From contig NZ_BAABGY010000007.1 in assembly GCF_039541815.1 (NCBI RefSeq), forward strand, positions 744,001 to 808,000: 64,000 nucleotides of DNA. Reading direction: 5' to 3'. This stretch comes from Flavisolibacter amylovorans (GTDB taxonomy: Bacteria > Bacteroidota > Bacteroidia > Chitinophagales > Chitinophagaceae). Positions 52,151-61,563 of this stretch are shown one piece after another. Position numbers and translations under genes: made by a program. Below the pieces are notes generated by a model. That model was not told the origin of the DNA. It did no database searches and saw only the letters and a list, made by a program, of their open reading frames with translations. Each line of letters begins with the position of its first letter. Positions within the stretch are counted from its first letter, which is position 1.

Positions 52151-53401
52151 TTATTGCTTTACAAAGGAGAGGCGCACCGTCTGTCCGTCTTTCTGTGTGC
52201 TCAGCCAGTACATGCCCGGGGCAAGGCTGCTCACGGTGAGCTTGTGCTGCCGGCCGCTGATGGTGTTGCGCAGTACAAGGGCGCCGTTGGCACTGTGTAC
52301 GGTCAGCACGCAGCCGGCATAGGTGGTGCAGCCGAGGTCGATGTTGACGACCGACGCGGCGGGGTTGGGATAGAGTTTCGCGGTGGGTGCAGCTGTCGTG
52401 GCGGGAACTTCCTGCGGTGCGGCCGGGGTCTTGTTCCAGGGCTTGTCGAGGCCGCGGCTCTGCTGCAGCGCAGCACGGGGACCGCCGGTAGCGAAGGCGC
52501 TGCGCATCCGGTCTTTCTGACCTTCGGTAAACAGGTTGGTGCAGGCGTCGTTGGTGAAGTCCATATAGTTCATGAACATATCGCCGGTGGCCGTGTTGCC
52601 GCAGGAGCTGCGGACACTGGTGGGGCAGCCGGCCGTAAAGTTGCCTTGCTTGGGGGTGTCGGCGATGCCATCGTCGCCGCAGTAGGTATCGCCCCAGATA
52701 TGGCGGAGGCCCAGCCAGTGGCCCACCTCGTGGGTGCCGGTGCGGCCGAGGTGGTAGGGCGCGCTTACATTGATGGTACCCATGGCCTTGGTAGCGATCA
52801 CGACGCCGTCGCGGTCGGCAACGCCGCCGGGAGCGCTGGCGTAGCCGAGCAGCGTGCGCATCGGGCCCACCCAGATATTGAGGTAGGAGCGGCTGTCCCA
52901 GGCGGCGCTGCCACCCGAGGCCGCGAACTTGATCTTGTCGTCGTTGGTCCAGTTGGAGACAGAGCTGTGCTTGCGGACGATGCCGGTGGTGGCGTATCCG
53001 TTGGGGTCGGCCGTGGCCAGCACGAACTCGAGGCCGACATCGGCGGCAAGGCCGCGGAAGCGCTCCGGCGTGTTTGCCGAGTCGGCGTTGCGGCGGCGGA
53101 AGTCGCGGTTCAGCACGTCGAGCTGGCTTTGCACCTGCGCGTCGGGAATGTTCTGGTCAGGGGTATTGTAAACGATGTGCACGACAACGGGGATGCGGAT
53201 CACGGCATCCTGCTCGCGGGCCGTGTTGCGGGTGCGCAGCGCGGCAATGCGGGTCTGAAAGGATTCGGCCTCCAAGAGCCCTTGCGCAATGCGGGGGTCT
53301 GATGCCTTGAGGGCCTCATGATACGGGGTGCTGGAGCAGGGACGTTGCGCGGAAAGACCCAGCGTGAGCAGCAGTACAGCCAAAGTAAAAATATGCCTCA
53401 T
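52151..53401 (-). CDS. Secreted M43-family zinc metalloprotease with T9SS sorting domain
   Basis: 416 residues. Signal peptide cut after Ala18, Gln19 at +1. A short propeptide-like region precedes the catalytic domain (about 65-330). The zinc motif is HEVGHWLGLRH at 224-234 (ligands His224, His228, His234; base Glu225), with the Met-turn in FMNYMDF, as in pappalysin-like M43B/cytophagalysin proteases. Disulfide-forming cysteines (CGDDGIADTP, NFTAGCPTS, CGNTATGD) are typical. Residues ~345-416 (LYPNPAASVVNIDLG onward) are a T9SS type A sorting domain. Expected to be a secreted or surface protease for protein degradation. Confidence 0.92.
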   Translation of the reverse strand: MRHIFTLAVLLLTLGLSAQRPCSSTPYHEALKASDPRIAQGLLEAESFQTRIAALRTRNTAREQDAVIRIPVVVHIVYNTPDQNIPDAQVQSQLDVLNRDFRRRNADSANTPERFRGLAADVGLEFVLATADPNGYATTGIVRKHSSVSNWTNDDKIKFAASGGSAAWDSRSYLNIWVGPMRTLLGYASAPGGVADRDGVVIATKAMGTINVSAPYHLGRTGTHEVGHWLGLRHIWGDTYCGDDGIADTPKQGNFTAGCPTSVRSSCGNTATGDMFMNYMDFTNDACTNLFTEGQKDRMRSAFATGGPRAALQQSRGLDKPWNKTPAAPQEVPATTAAPTAKLYPNPAASVVNIDLGCTTYAGCVLTVHSANGALVLRNTISGRQHKLTVSSLAPGMYWLSTQKDGQTVRLSFVKQ

Positions 53402-53632
53402 AGTTTCCGGATTGGGGCATAGGAACAGGATTTAGGTCGGTTTCAGCAGGATTGGAAACTGGTGCAGGTACTGTTGCGCAGGGGTATCAGAGGGATTGGA
53501 TGGTAGGTACTTATACCGAGAAGACTATTGGTGTTTCTATAGGAACGCGGAGTAAGTACAAATATATAAATTCTATTTAGACAAATACAATACCATTTTT
53601 TTTCTTTAACAGCCGGCACTGGCCGCATCCAT

Positions 53633-53640
53633 TATTTTTG
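53633..53640 (+). promoter_or_regulatory. Probable -7 box of the glutaminyl cyclase gene
   Basis: TATTTTTG, perfect TAnnTTTG match, 5 nt before the ATG at 53646. Confidence 0.5.
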
Positions 53641-53645
53641 CGGGC

Positions 53646-54452
53646 ATGAGACGTTCCTTTTCCTGGCTTGCCGTGCTACCGCTCCTGCTGGCTGCCTGCG
53701 CCTCCAACGATAACGGCGGTGACACCGGGGGTGGCGAAACCCAGGCCCCTCCTGCCATCCCGGCGATTTCCTACACCCTCAAAAGGGCTTACCCGCACGA
53801 CACGGCCTCCTTCACCGAGGGGCTCTCCTTCTATAACGGCCAGCTCTGGGAAGGCACCGGGCAGGAAGGGCGCTCCTACCTGCTGCAGACCGATCTGCAG
53901 ACCGGAACGCCCGTTCGTAAGGTCAAGATCGACAGCACCCTGTTTGGAGAAGGGGTGTATGTTTTCAGGGATACCGTGTACCAGCTTACCTGGCGCAACA
54001 AGAAGGCCCTGCTCTATGATGCCAAAAGCCTGAAGCTCCTGCAAACGCTCGATTACCCGCGCGAGGGCTGGGGGCTCACCAGCAACGGCACCGAGCTTAT
54101 TGCCTCCGACGGCTCCTCCAACCTGTACTTCCTCGAGCCGGGCACGCTGCGCCTCCTGCGCACCCAGGGCGTTACGGAGAACGGGACGCCGCTCCCGATG
54201 CTCAACGAGCTCGAATACATCAACGGCTTTATCTGGGCCAATGTGTGGCAGACCAACGACATCGTAAAGATCGACGCCGCTTCCGGCCAGGTGGTGGGCC
54301 GCATGAACCTCGATTCGGTAGCCCAGCTCGCAAAAAGCAAGAACCCGACCGCCAACGAGATGAACGGCATCGTCTATCACCCCGAAACCAAGAAGTTCTA
54401 CGTCACCGGCAAGAACTGGCCGGAGCTCTACGAAATTGAAGTGCCTCTGTAA
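53646..54452 (+). CDS. Glutaminyl-peptide cyclotransferase lipoprotein
   Basis: 268 residues. The signal sequence ends in the lipobox LLAAC (Cys18), so the enzyme is a periplasm-facing lipoprotein. After a Gly-rich linker (~20-37) comes the plant-type glutamine cyclotransferase fold, a five-bladed beta-propeller: FTEGLSFYNGQLWEGTGQEG, FGEGVYVFRDTVYQLTW, EGWGLTSNGTELIASDG, LNELEYINGFIWANVWQTND and MNGIVYHPETKKFYVTGKNW. It converts N-terminal Gln to pyroglutamate. At least eleven exported proteins encoded here carry Gln after the predicted signal-peptide cut, so they are plausible substrates. Confidence 0.92.
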   Translation: MRRSFSWLAVLPLLLAACASNDNGGDTGGGETQAPPAIPAISYTLKRAYPHDTASFTEGLSFYNGQLWEGTGQEGRSYLLQTDLQTGTPVRKVKIDSTLFGEGVYVFRDTVYQLTWRNKKALLYDAKSLKLLQTLDYPREGWGLTSNGTELIASDGSSNLYFLEPGTLRLLRTQGVTENGTPLPMLNELEYINGFIWANVWQTNDIVKIDAASGQVVGRMNLDSVAQLAKSKNPTANEMNGIVYHPETKKFYVTGKNWPELYEIEVPL

Positions 54453-54471
54453 TTTCGCAAAAGGCATCAAC

Positions 54472-54503
54472 GCAAAGGCGCGCCCATGGCGCGCCTTTGC
54501 AAT
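54472..54503. terminator. Perfect hairpin after the glutaminyl cyclase gene
   Basis: GCAAAGGCGCGCC and its reverse complement form a 13-bp stem with a 3-nt loop, 20 nt past the stop. No strong T run follows, so it may be a weak terminator or an mRNA-stabilising stem. Confidence 0.55.
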
Positions 54504-54560
54504 TCTATGATCCCGTCCCGCAGCGAATCACAGGGCTACGCTCGATGTACCCGTGCTCCA

Positions 54561-54599
54561 CAATTTCGACATTCACTATTCGATATTCAATATTCCCTA
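54561..54599 (-). repeat. GAATATTGAATATC word repeat at the methyltransferase stop
   Basis: On the minus strand the TAG stop is directly followed by words GGAATATT, GAATATC, GAATAGT and GAATGTC. Confidence 0.65.
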
Positions 54600-55490
54600 C
54601 TTTCCGATCACATACGTAATCGAGCTGCACCGGTCCTTATTGCCCAGCGCTTTCAGGTTGGAGCGCAGTCCCGCGAGCGGCGCGCCGATCCAGGCGGTAC
54701 TGCCTTTCTGGTAGCGGCTGCTCAGCAGGCTGATGTAAAAGGAATCGAACCACATGGGGCGCTTCTCCAGCAGGCGCAGCCCATGGCGGCCGAGGAGCGT
54801 CTCCAGCGATTTCGGTGAGAAATGATACAAGTGGCGCGGCACGTCGTACGCAGCCCAGTACAACCGGTAGATATCGGCGTCGAGCGCCGTGTAGTTCGGG
54901 ACGGCGATGAACAGGCGTCCGCCCGGTTTCAACAGGCTCTTGAGTTGCTCAATATAGCGGTGCAGTTCGTGTACATGCTCCAGCACATGCCACAGCGTGA
55001 TGACGTCAAAAGATCCTTGCGGCAGCTCGTACAGCACTTCTGCGGGCTGCACCGGCACGCCACTGTCGGAGGCCAGGCGCCGGGCATCGGGGTCGGGCTC
55101 GAGGCCCTGCACCGCCCAGCCGGCTTCTTTCATCGTGCGCAGGAAGGCGCCGGTACCGCAGCCCACGTCGAGCACGGTGCCGCGCCTGATGCCGCTGCTG
55201 CTTTCAATGAGGCGCACCTTCTGCTGCAACGTATAGCGGCGCACCCGTTGGTATAGGCGATTCACGAGTCCCTTGCTGGTATCCGTGTGCGAGATATAGG
55301 ATTCGGCCTTGTAGTACGGGCCAATGGCTTCGGCCGTGGGCACATCCTGGGTAAAGCGCAGCGTACACGCGCCGCATTGCCAGATCACGAATTCCTGGCC
55401 ACTTACGGTATGATCGCGGGCAGAAAAAAGCGGGTTGACGTCGGGGCTGCCGCAAACCGGGCATTCGGAATAGTGCACACGTTGGTCCAT
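54597..55490 (-). CDS. Class I SAM-dependent methyltransferase with N-terminal zinc ribbon
   Basis: 297 residues from ATG 55490. Two Cys pairs near the N-terminus (CPVCG and CGAC) form a zinc-ribbon-like region. The Rossmann domain (about 90-220) has motif I VLDVGCGTGAF, motif II LEPDPDA, and motif IV DVITLWHVLEHV, then LKPGGRLFIAVPN. Proteins of this layout are often linked to surface-polysaccharide or O-methylation pathways, but there is no such cluster here and the substrate is unknown. A perfect -7 box lies 9 nt above the ATG. Confidence 0.83.
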   Translation of the reverse strand: MDQRVHYSECPVCGSPDVNPLFSARDHTVSGQEFVIWQCGACTLRFTQDVPTAEAIGPYYKAESYISHTDTSKGLVNRLYQRVRRYTLQQKVRLIESSSGIRRGTVLDVGCGTGAFLRTMKEAGWAVQGLEPDPDARRLASDSGVPVQPAEVLYELPQGSFDVITLWHVLEHVHELHRYIEQLKSLLKPGGRLFIAVPNYTALDADIYRLYWAAYDVPRHLYHFSPKSLETLLGRHGLRLLEKRPMWFDSFYISLLSSRYQKGSTAWIGAPLAGLRSNLKALGNKDRCSSITYVIGK

Positions 55491-55499
55491 AATAGGCTG

Positions 55500-55507
55500 C
55501 AAAAATA
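55500..55507 (-). promoter_or_regulatory. Probable -7 box of the methyltransferase gene
   Basis: TATTTTTG on the minus strand, perfect TAnnTTTG match, 9 nt above the ATG. Confidence 0.45.
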
Positions 55508-55676
55508 GCGGCCCCGGCGATACGCGGCTGCTAAACGAACCGGATGTCTTCTTTGCGTTGCCAGAAATCGTCCGACCGTTTTTGCGCTACATTGAAGAGT
55601 AACTGCCGAAATGGCCACCTGAGCCGCCTGCGGCTGTCCCCGATCGGCCTAGCAGTAGCCGGATCGAGGCGCGTTT

Positions 55677-56279
55677 TCAGAAAGGCCCGGTGGCGCTCAC
55701 CTGCAACCCGGTGCTGTGCACGGAGAAATCATTTTTGAAAAGCAGGTAGAGTACAAAGAGGGCGGCGAGCACGACCAGCAGCCAGGCAAGCCATTCAAGA
55801 TCGCCCCGCTTTGCGGGTACCGCGTCAAGAGTATCGGAGGCGAGGGCCGATTGTACCTCCTGCTCCCCCTGGCGCACGGTGTGGCGGACATCTTCCCGAA
55901 GCACGCGTCCGGCGGCCACCGCCTCCAGCACGGGGGGCGTAGCCGGCTGCAGCTGCGCACTTCCGTCCTGCCAGTGTAATAACCCTACGCCAGGCCAGAG
56001 AAAGGGGCCCCGGTGCAACTGCTGCTGCAATTCCTGCCCGAAGGCCTGGAGCCGTTCGCCGGCACTGCGTTCTGTTTCACTGAGTGCCCCTGCGAGCCAG
56101 TTGAGCTGCGCCTCGCTCACTGCCTGCGCCGGCAGCACCGCAACGTGGAAGGCAGGACCCAGGATCACCTGGTCCACCACGTTGCGCTGGGCGGGAACGG
56201 CCTCGAGTGTAAAGGCGCCGAGATGCGGGATGGTAAGCGAGCGGGTCCGGGAGAGGTATTGCGTCAGCAGTTCAAGCAC
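55677..56279 (-). CDS. Single-span membrane protein, possibly HU-CCDC81-like
   Basis: 200 residues from GTG 56279, overlapping the beta-barrel gene stop by one base (TAGTG), so it is translationally coupled to it. The N-terminal ~35 residues (LLTQYLSRTRSLTIPHLGAF) have the pattern of the HU-CCDC81-bac domain, in which a short helix precedes an IPGLG-F motif; the match is weak. A single membrane helix (about 164-183, WLAWLLVVLAALFVLYLLF) follows, with ~18 residues on the far side and no SPOR domain. Function unknown; genomic position suggests it belongs with the barrel and TPR proteins upstream. Confidence 0.6.
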   Translation of the reverse strand: MLELLTQYLSRTRSLTIPHLGAFTLEAVPAQRNVVDQVILGPAFHVAVLPAQAVSEAQLNWLAGALSETERSAGERLQAFGQELQQQLHRGPFLWPGVGLLHWQDGSAQLQPATPPVLEAVAAGRVLREDVRHTVRQGEQEVQSALASDTLDAVPAKRGDLEWLAWLLVVLAALFVLYLLFKNDFSVHSTGLQVSATGPF

Positions 56280-57907
56280 TATTTCCTTGTTTGGGGGAAC
56301 GAAAATACAACTCCCCCGAGGAAATTGAAGCCATACACCGGATATTGCTTCCAGCGCTCATAGCTCTGGTTGAACACATTGTTGAACTGGGCCCACAGTT
56401 TTACGTTTTGCACGATCTTGAATTCGAGGCCCGCAGAGCCGTCGAAGGCTCCCTTCAGCTTGCCCTCCCCGTCTACCGTACGATAAGGTACGCCGTCGAA
56501 GGCATACAGGTCGCCGGTGACATACAGGTCGCGCAGCACCTGCAGGCGCAGGGCCATGTTGAACTCCAGCGTCGGCAGCCCCCAGGCCTTCTCGTTCACA
56601 TCTACCCCGGTGTAGCGCTGCACGTCGAGCACGGTACGGAGCGAGAAGCGCTCGCCTACGGCATACCCGATCTCGCCGTGGATGTTGAGCGCATTCATCG
56701 AAGGCTCATACCGCACCGCAAAAGCGCGTCCCGTGGGCCCGTCGTTGATAAACAGCGGCTGGTTGGTATAGGTGTTGAAGCCAACGCGCGCGAGGTAACT
56801 GAAGTGGTCGGTGAGCGCGCCGCGCAGGCCACCGAAGATCTCCTGCACCCGGCTGTTGTTCACGAAATCCGGCGCTTCGATCCAGGGGTTATATCCTGCC
56901 AGCGAGCGGAAGCTGTTGGCACGCAGGTGCCCTGTCCAGCCGGCCATCAGCGTCACCTCCTTGTTGGGCGACGACACCTCGGCCACCACGTTCGGCATCA
57001 GCTTGAAGGCGCCATTGTCCCACGACGGACGAATGCCCGCCTGCAGGTAAATGGCTGCCGTCTTCACAAATACCGATGGCGACACCTGCAGCCAGTTGTT
57101 GCTGCTTCGGACCTTATCCGCTGATGTATAGGAGTTGAATTGCCCGTCGGCCGTCAGCTCCACCTCGAAGCGGTTCTCGAGTGCCTTACGGAGCGGTAGC
57201 CGGATATAGGAGTTCGTTTCGCTGCTCCCCTGCTTGTTGCCGAAGGTCTCCACACGCAGCTCCGGTGCATAGGAAATGCCGTATGCCGTGCGGCTGATGT
57301 TCCGGACACCCACACGGCCGCGGAAGCCCTGGTAATGGATGCCCACCGAGTCTTTCGGCAGCTCCAGGGTCGCCGGCACGTAGCCATAGCGGTTGTATTG
57401 CTCGTCGGTATACCCTAAGCGGCCCGTCACCTCGTGGTTGCTGCCGGCACGCGCCACGCCGTGCACGTCCACGCCGCCCTGGCTGTATTCCTGGTACTTG
57501 ATCTTACCCTTCGAGGAGGTATAGCGACCGTAGATATTCAGGGCGGCCTTGTTCGGATCGCCGATCGACAGCCCGGTCTCGAAGTAAGGCGTACGCTGCG
57601 TGCCGTACCCGGCTTTTACATAGTTCCAGTTATCCCATTGCACGGCGCTGTCGACCTGCAACGCGAGTGGCTTCAGGGTGCCCGGCTGGTAGGCGAACAC
57701 GAGGTTCTGGTTGGGGATGCGGTATTGCAGCACCGGACGCGATGTATCGGCCACGGGCGGCGTGGCGCCGAAGGTGAGCTTGGTGGATTCTTTCAGCGTC
57801 GGCCGGAAAGAGGCCGTTACATTCACCTCGCGCTTTTTAGTAGTATCCTGCGCCAGGGCAGGCAGCGCAGCGAGGAGGCATCCGGAGAACAGGAGGGTTT
57901 GCTTCAT
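56279..57907 (-). CDS. Outer-membrane beta-barrel protein, TonB-receptor-like
   Basis: 542 residues. Signal peptide cut after Ala19, Gln20 at +1. No plug or TonB box is seen; the mature protein starts with a short linker and then alternating amphipathic strands with aromatic girdles (YVKAGYGTQRTPYFETGLSIG, YLQAGIRPSWDNGAFKL and others), ending SFPQTRK after a short extension. Length suggests a 16-22-strand barrel. It sits 18 nt downstream of the TPR gene and overlaps the next gene. I recognise similar TPR/barrel pairs in Bacteroidota but no characterised function. Confidence 0.75.
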   Translation of the reverse strand: MKQTLLFSGCLLAALPALAQDTTKKREVNVTASFRPTLKESTKLTFGATPPVADTSRPVLQYRIPNQNLVFAYQPGTLKPLALQVDSAVQWDNWNYVKAGYGTQRTPYFETGLSIGDPNKAALNIYGRYTSSKGKIKYQEYSQGGVDVHGVARAGSNHEVTGRLGYTDEQYNRYGYVPATLELPKDSVGIHYQGFRGRVGVRNISRTAYGISYAPELRVETFGNKQGSSETNSYIRLPLRKALENRFEVELTADGQFNSYTSADKVRSSNNWLQVSPSVFVKTAAIYLQAGIRPSWDNGAFKLMPNVVAEVSSPNKEVTLMAGWTGHLRANSFRSLAGYNPWIEAPDFVNNSRVQEIFGGLRGALTDHFSYLARVGFNTYTNQPLFINDGPTGRAFAVRYEPSMNALNIHGEIGYAVGERFSLRTVLDVQRYTGVDVNEKAWGLPTLEFNMALRLQVLRDLYVTGDLYAFDGVPYRTVDGEGKLKGAFDGSAGLEFKIVQNVKLWAQFNNVFNQSYERWKQYPVYGFNFLGGVVFSFPQTRK

Positions 57908-57925
57908 GGAGGGTTTGCTTGGTGG

Positions 57926-60900
57926 TTACTGGCCTACTTTACTGGTGCGGGCTTCCTCGGCGGTGACCTCGTCGAGCTTACGCTGCGCTTCGGCCTTCAG
58001 GTCGGGCTGCGTTGCATTCTCGACCACGCTCTGGTATGTAGCCTTCGCGTTGAAGAAGTCTTTCTGCCGGTAGTAGATATCGCCGAGCAGGATGTAGGCG
58101 CAGGTGACCCACAATTCGTAGGATCCCGATTTGGAGATGACCTCAAAGGCCGCCTTTTCCGCGTCTTTCAGCTTCTCCTGCGCCAGCAGGCTCGCTGCGA
58201 TCTCGTAGCGGGCCTCCGCGGCCAGGGCGGCCTTGTTGACGGCGATGACGGCGCGGAACGCAGTGATGGCCTCGTTGAATTGACCGGCCAGCTGCGCCGA
58301 GCGGCCGAGCACCATGTTCGAAAGCGCTTTGTCGTCGGTGGTACTGCCTTTCAGCGCTACCAGCTCGCGGGCGTTGGCAGCCGCCTCCGTCCATTTTTGC
58401 TGCTGGTACTGGCTGCGGAGCAGGCCGCGCATGGCTTCAAGCCGGATCTCCTGGCTGCCGGTGAGGCCTTTGAGCTGGGTGAAGTAGCGCTCTGCCTGTG
58501 CGTAGTTGCGCTGCCCGAAGAAGTAGATACGCGCCGCGGTGAGCGCCGAGCGCTCCGCCCACTTGTTGGGTGCCCGCTCGGCCAGCAGCTCGAAATGGGG
58601 CAGGGCGCCGGTCGTATCCTTCTTCGTAAAGAGGATGTCGCCCAGGTGGAAGTGTGCGTCGAGCGCGTAGGTGCCGGTGGCGAACTTCTGGAGGTATTGC
58701 TCGAGCGCGGTCTGCGCCGCGGCGGTGTTGCCGTTCTGCAGCTGGATCTCGGCAGAGGCATAGGTCAGCGAGTCCTCGGCGCTTACCGAAAGCGGTTTGC
58801 CGGCCTTGCGCGCCACGTCGGCATATTCGCCCGCACGTCCCTGCTCCACGTAAATGGTGCGCAGGTTTTCGAGGGCGTCGTCGGCCTCTTCGGAGTTCGG
58901 GTAGCGTGTCAGGATCACGTTGTAGCTGGCAATCGCCTCGGCATCGTTGTTGGAGTTCTGGTGGGCGATGCCCAGCTTCAGGAAGGCCTGCGGCTTCAAG
59001 GTATTGTTGTCCGTAGCCTTCGTGAGCGTGCTCAGGTAGGGAATGGCTTCACGGAAGCGCTCGGCGGCCAGCAGCGTATTGGCGATCTCCATATTCGCAT
59101 CGTCCACGAGTGCCGAGTTCGGGAACTTGCGCACCAGCGTATTGAGGAGCGTCACCTTTTCGTTGGCATTGGTGATGCCTGCGATGATGGCCTTCTGATA
59201 GGTAGCGTAATCCTCTGCCGGCCAGGAGAAGCGGATCACGTTGTCGTACATCGTGCGGGCCTGTGCATAGGAGCGTCCCATGAACCAGGTGTCGGCTGCG
59301 CGCAGGTAGGCATCCTGCGTGAGCGGGTCGGAGTTGATGGCCACGCTGCGTGCCAGCGGCTCAAAATAGCCGCGGGCCACGGTGTAGTTCTCCTTACGGA
59401 GATAGGCATAGCCCAGGTTATAGTTCACCGTGCGGGCATTGGCCTCGCCGCTGGCCGGCGCGCCAGTGGTCAGGTATAACTGGTAATAGCGGATGGCCTC
59501 ATCGAGGCGGTCGTCGCGGTAGGCAAGCTCCCCTTTCCAGAACTGCAGCCAGGGCAGCACCGACGTATTGTTGGGATCCTTGAGCGCGCGGTCGATGAGC
59601 GCCTCGGCCTCCTCGAGCCGACCGTCGTTGATCATTTCGGTGGCACGACCGTAAAGAATGCGCGGGTAAAAGCGACGGGTGGCGGCCGTAGGATTACGGA
59701 GCCCCTCGATCAGCGTCAGCGCATCGCGGTAGTTGTTGGTGTTGGCCAGTGCGCCCACGAGCAGCTCGGTGGCCTCGGGCGCGTAGGTCGACGAAGGATA
59801 ATCGTTGAGGAAGGAGCGCAGGCTCTTGAGGGCCTCGTCCTGGTAGCCGAGCTCGTACGAAAGCTTGGCGTAGTTGAACCGCGCGATCTCGCGTTGCTCG
59901 GCGTTGCTGTTGTTGGCGGCGCTGAACAGGAAGGCGTTGCGCGCATTCGCTTTCTGCCCCGTTTTCAGGTAGGAGTCGCCGAGGAGGTACATCGCATGCT
60001 GGCTCAGGGAATCTTCCTTGCCACTGAGCTGGCGGAATCCCTCGATCGCCTTCGTATGATTGTTCGCCTGGTAGTAGCTGTACGACAACTCGTACAGGTC
60101 TTCGCGGCGCACCTTGGTGGAGCGGTTCACATAGTCTTCGAGATAGGGTAATGCCTTCGCATACTCCTTCCGCTCGAAGTAAGCGTGGCCGAGCAACTGC
60201 TTCAGCTCGAGGTCGTAGTGCTGCGCCTTGCCTGCTTTCAGCTTCTCCTCGGCATAGCGCACGGCCTGGTCTTTCTGGCCCTGCACATAATAGATCTGCG
60301 CGATGTAGTAGGGCACCATACCCTCGTAAGTGGGGTGATTCTCCACGGCCCGGAAGGCGTCGAGGGCCTCCCGGTAGTTGCGGTCGGTGAAGGCGATGAA
60401 CCCGTAATAATACTGGGCGTCCATCTGGTTGGGATCACCTTTTTTCTGCCGCACGGCGTTGAACAGGGGCTTTGCCTGGGCAAACTGCTTCTGCGTAAAG
60501 TAGGCATAGCCCTGGTGGAACTGCGCTGCCGAAAGCTCTTCTTCGCTGATATTGCCGGTGCCCGCCGCTTCGTAGTGCGTGAGTGCCTCGCTGAACTCCT
60601 GGCGGCGGAAATAGAACTCGGCGAGCTGGAAGTGCATCATCTGCACCCGCGCGTTGTTCTTGGTAACGTTGATGTACTGGAGCGCATCGGTGGCCGCGGC
60701 GGTCTCGCCCTGCATCAGCGCTGTGGAGATCGCGTAGTAGTCGATCTCCTGCGCGTCCATCGCCCGGTTGATGCGATCGGTCTCGCGCAGGCCCGCCCGC
60801 AACTCTTTGAAAAGAGGCGCCGCCAGGTTGTATTGGCCTTTCTGGTAGAATTCCTTGGCGGCCAGAAAACGCGCGTCGGGGTTGCGAAAAACGAAGGATG

Positions 60901-60961
60901 CCTGTGCCGAAGCGAAGTGAGGGAGCAGGAACCATGCACCGAGAAACCAGAGTTGCTTCAT
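57926..60961 (-). CDS. Large secreted tetratricopeptide-repeat protein
   Basis: 1011 residues. Signal peptide cut after Ala19, Gln20 at +1, so exported. Nearly the whole mature chain is TPR-like helical pairs (about twenty; e.g. AKEFYQKGQYNLAAPLFKEL, YAYFTQKQFAQAKPLFNAV and LGIAHQNSNNDAEAIASYNV), with a lysine/alanine-rich end. Periplasmic TPR solenoids serve as assembly scaffolds. It is the first gene of a three-gene unit (18-nt gap, then one-base overlap) with an outer-membrane barrel and a membrane-anchored protein, which suggests a periplasm-spanning complex. No homologue of known role is recognised. Confidence 0.82.
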   Translation of the reverse strand: MKQLWFLGAWFLLPHFASAQASFVFRNPDARFLAAKEFYQKGQYNLAAPLFKELRAGLRETDRINRAMDAQEIDYYAISTALMQGETAAATDALQYINVTKNNARVQMMHFQLAEFYFRRQEFSEALTHYEAAGTGNISEEELSAAQFHQGYAYFTQKQFAQAKPLFNAVRQKKGDPNQMDAQYYYGFIAFTDRNYREALDAFRAVENHPTYEGMVPYYIAQIYYVQGQKDQAVRYAEEKLKAGKAQHYDLELKQLLGHAYFERKEYAKALPYLEDYVNRSTKVRREDLYELSYSYYQANNHTKAIEGFRQLSGKEDSLSQHAMYLLGDSYLKTGQKANARNAFLFSAANNSNAEQREIARFNYAKLSYELGYQDEALKSLRSFLNDYPSSTYAPEATELLVGALANTNNYRDALTLIEGLRNPTAATRRFYPRILYGRATEMINDGRLEEAEALIDRALKDPNNTSVLPWLQFWKGELAYRDDRLDEAIRYYQLYLTTGAPASGEANARTVNYNLGYAYLRKENYTVARGYFEPLARSVAINSDPLTQDAYLRAADTWFMGRSYAQARTMYDNVIRFSWPAEDYATYQKAIIAGITNANEKVTLLNTLVRKFPNSALVDDANMEIANTLLAAERFREAIPYLSTLTKATDNNTLKPQAFLKLGIAHQNSNNDAEAIASYNVILTRYPNSEEADDALENLRTIYVEQGRAGEYADVARKAGKPLSVSAEDSLTYASAEIQLQNGNTAAAQTALEQYLQKFATGTYALDAHFHLGDILFTKKDTTGALPHFELLAERAPNKWAERSALTAARIYFFGQRNYAQAERYFTQLKGLTGSQEIRLEAMRGLLRSQYQQQKWTEAAANARELVALKGSTTDDKALSNMVLGRSAQLAGQFNEAITAFRAVIAVNKAALAAEARYEIAASLLAQEKLKDAEKAAFEVISKSGSYELWVTCAYILLGDIYYRQKDFFNAKATYQSVVENATQPDLKAEAQRKLDEVTAEEARTSKVGQ

Positions 60962-61151
60962 AGACTACCTTTTGCCGTTAGGTGGATAAACGCGGGGAGG
61001 GCGCGAATATTTTGGGCTCCCTTACCAAATAACATTCCAATCCGGACTAAGGACGCAAATTAAGGCAGCGCGGCTCACAAAAGATTGTTAAGTGGACACC
61101 CTTCCCGGCAACCGGTTTGTTCCGTATCATTGCGTCCGAAAAACCAGCCCC

Positions 61152-61562
61152 ATGAGAAAACTGTTCAGCACACACACCTCCGATAGCGCCTTTACGATGG
61201 CCACCCTCCTGCTGCGCCTCGGCTTCGGCTCGATGATGATGGTCAACCACGGACTCGACAAGCTCATGCACTTTGCGCAAAAAGCCCCCAAGTTTGCCGA
61301 CCCGTTCCATATCGGCTCCACGACGTCGCTCGCGCTTGTCGTGTTTGCAGAGTTCTTCTGCGCAGCCTTCCTGATCCTTGGGCTCTTTACACGCCTGGCC
61401 TGTATCCCGCTCATCATCGCCATGGGCGTGGCCCTGTTCCTCGCCCACAAAGGACAACTGTTCGGCGAAGGCGAAATGGCGGCCATCTACCTTACGGGCT
61501 ACCTCGCCATCCTGCTGCTCGGTCCGGGCAAGGCTTCACTGGATCGGTTTATCGGCAAGTGA
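61152..61562 (+). CDS. DoxX family membrane protein
   Basis: 136 residues from ATG 61152. Four helices (about 17-35, 55-78, 80-100, 107-127); the DoxX pattern is RLGFGSMMMVNHGLDKLMHF followed by AEFFCAAFLILGLFTRLACI and a MAAIYLTGYLAILLLGPG helix. DoxX proteins are found in redox and thiol-related contexts, but the role of this small form is undefined. A TATCATTG box (7 of 8) lies upstream. The gene is followed by repeats and a strong terminator. Confidence 0.87.
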   Translation: MRKLFSTHTSDSAFTMATLLLRLGFGSMMMVNHGLDKLMHFAQKAPKFADPFHIGSTTSLALVVFAEFFCAAFLILGLFTRLACIPLIIAMGVALFLAHKGQLFGEGEMAAIYLTGYLAILLLGPGKASLDRFIGK

Positions 61563-61563
61563 G

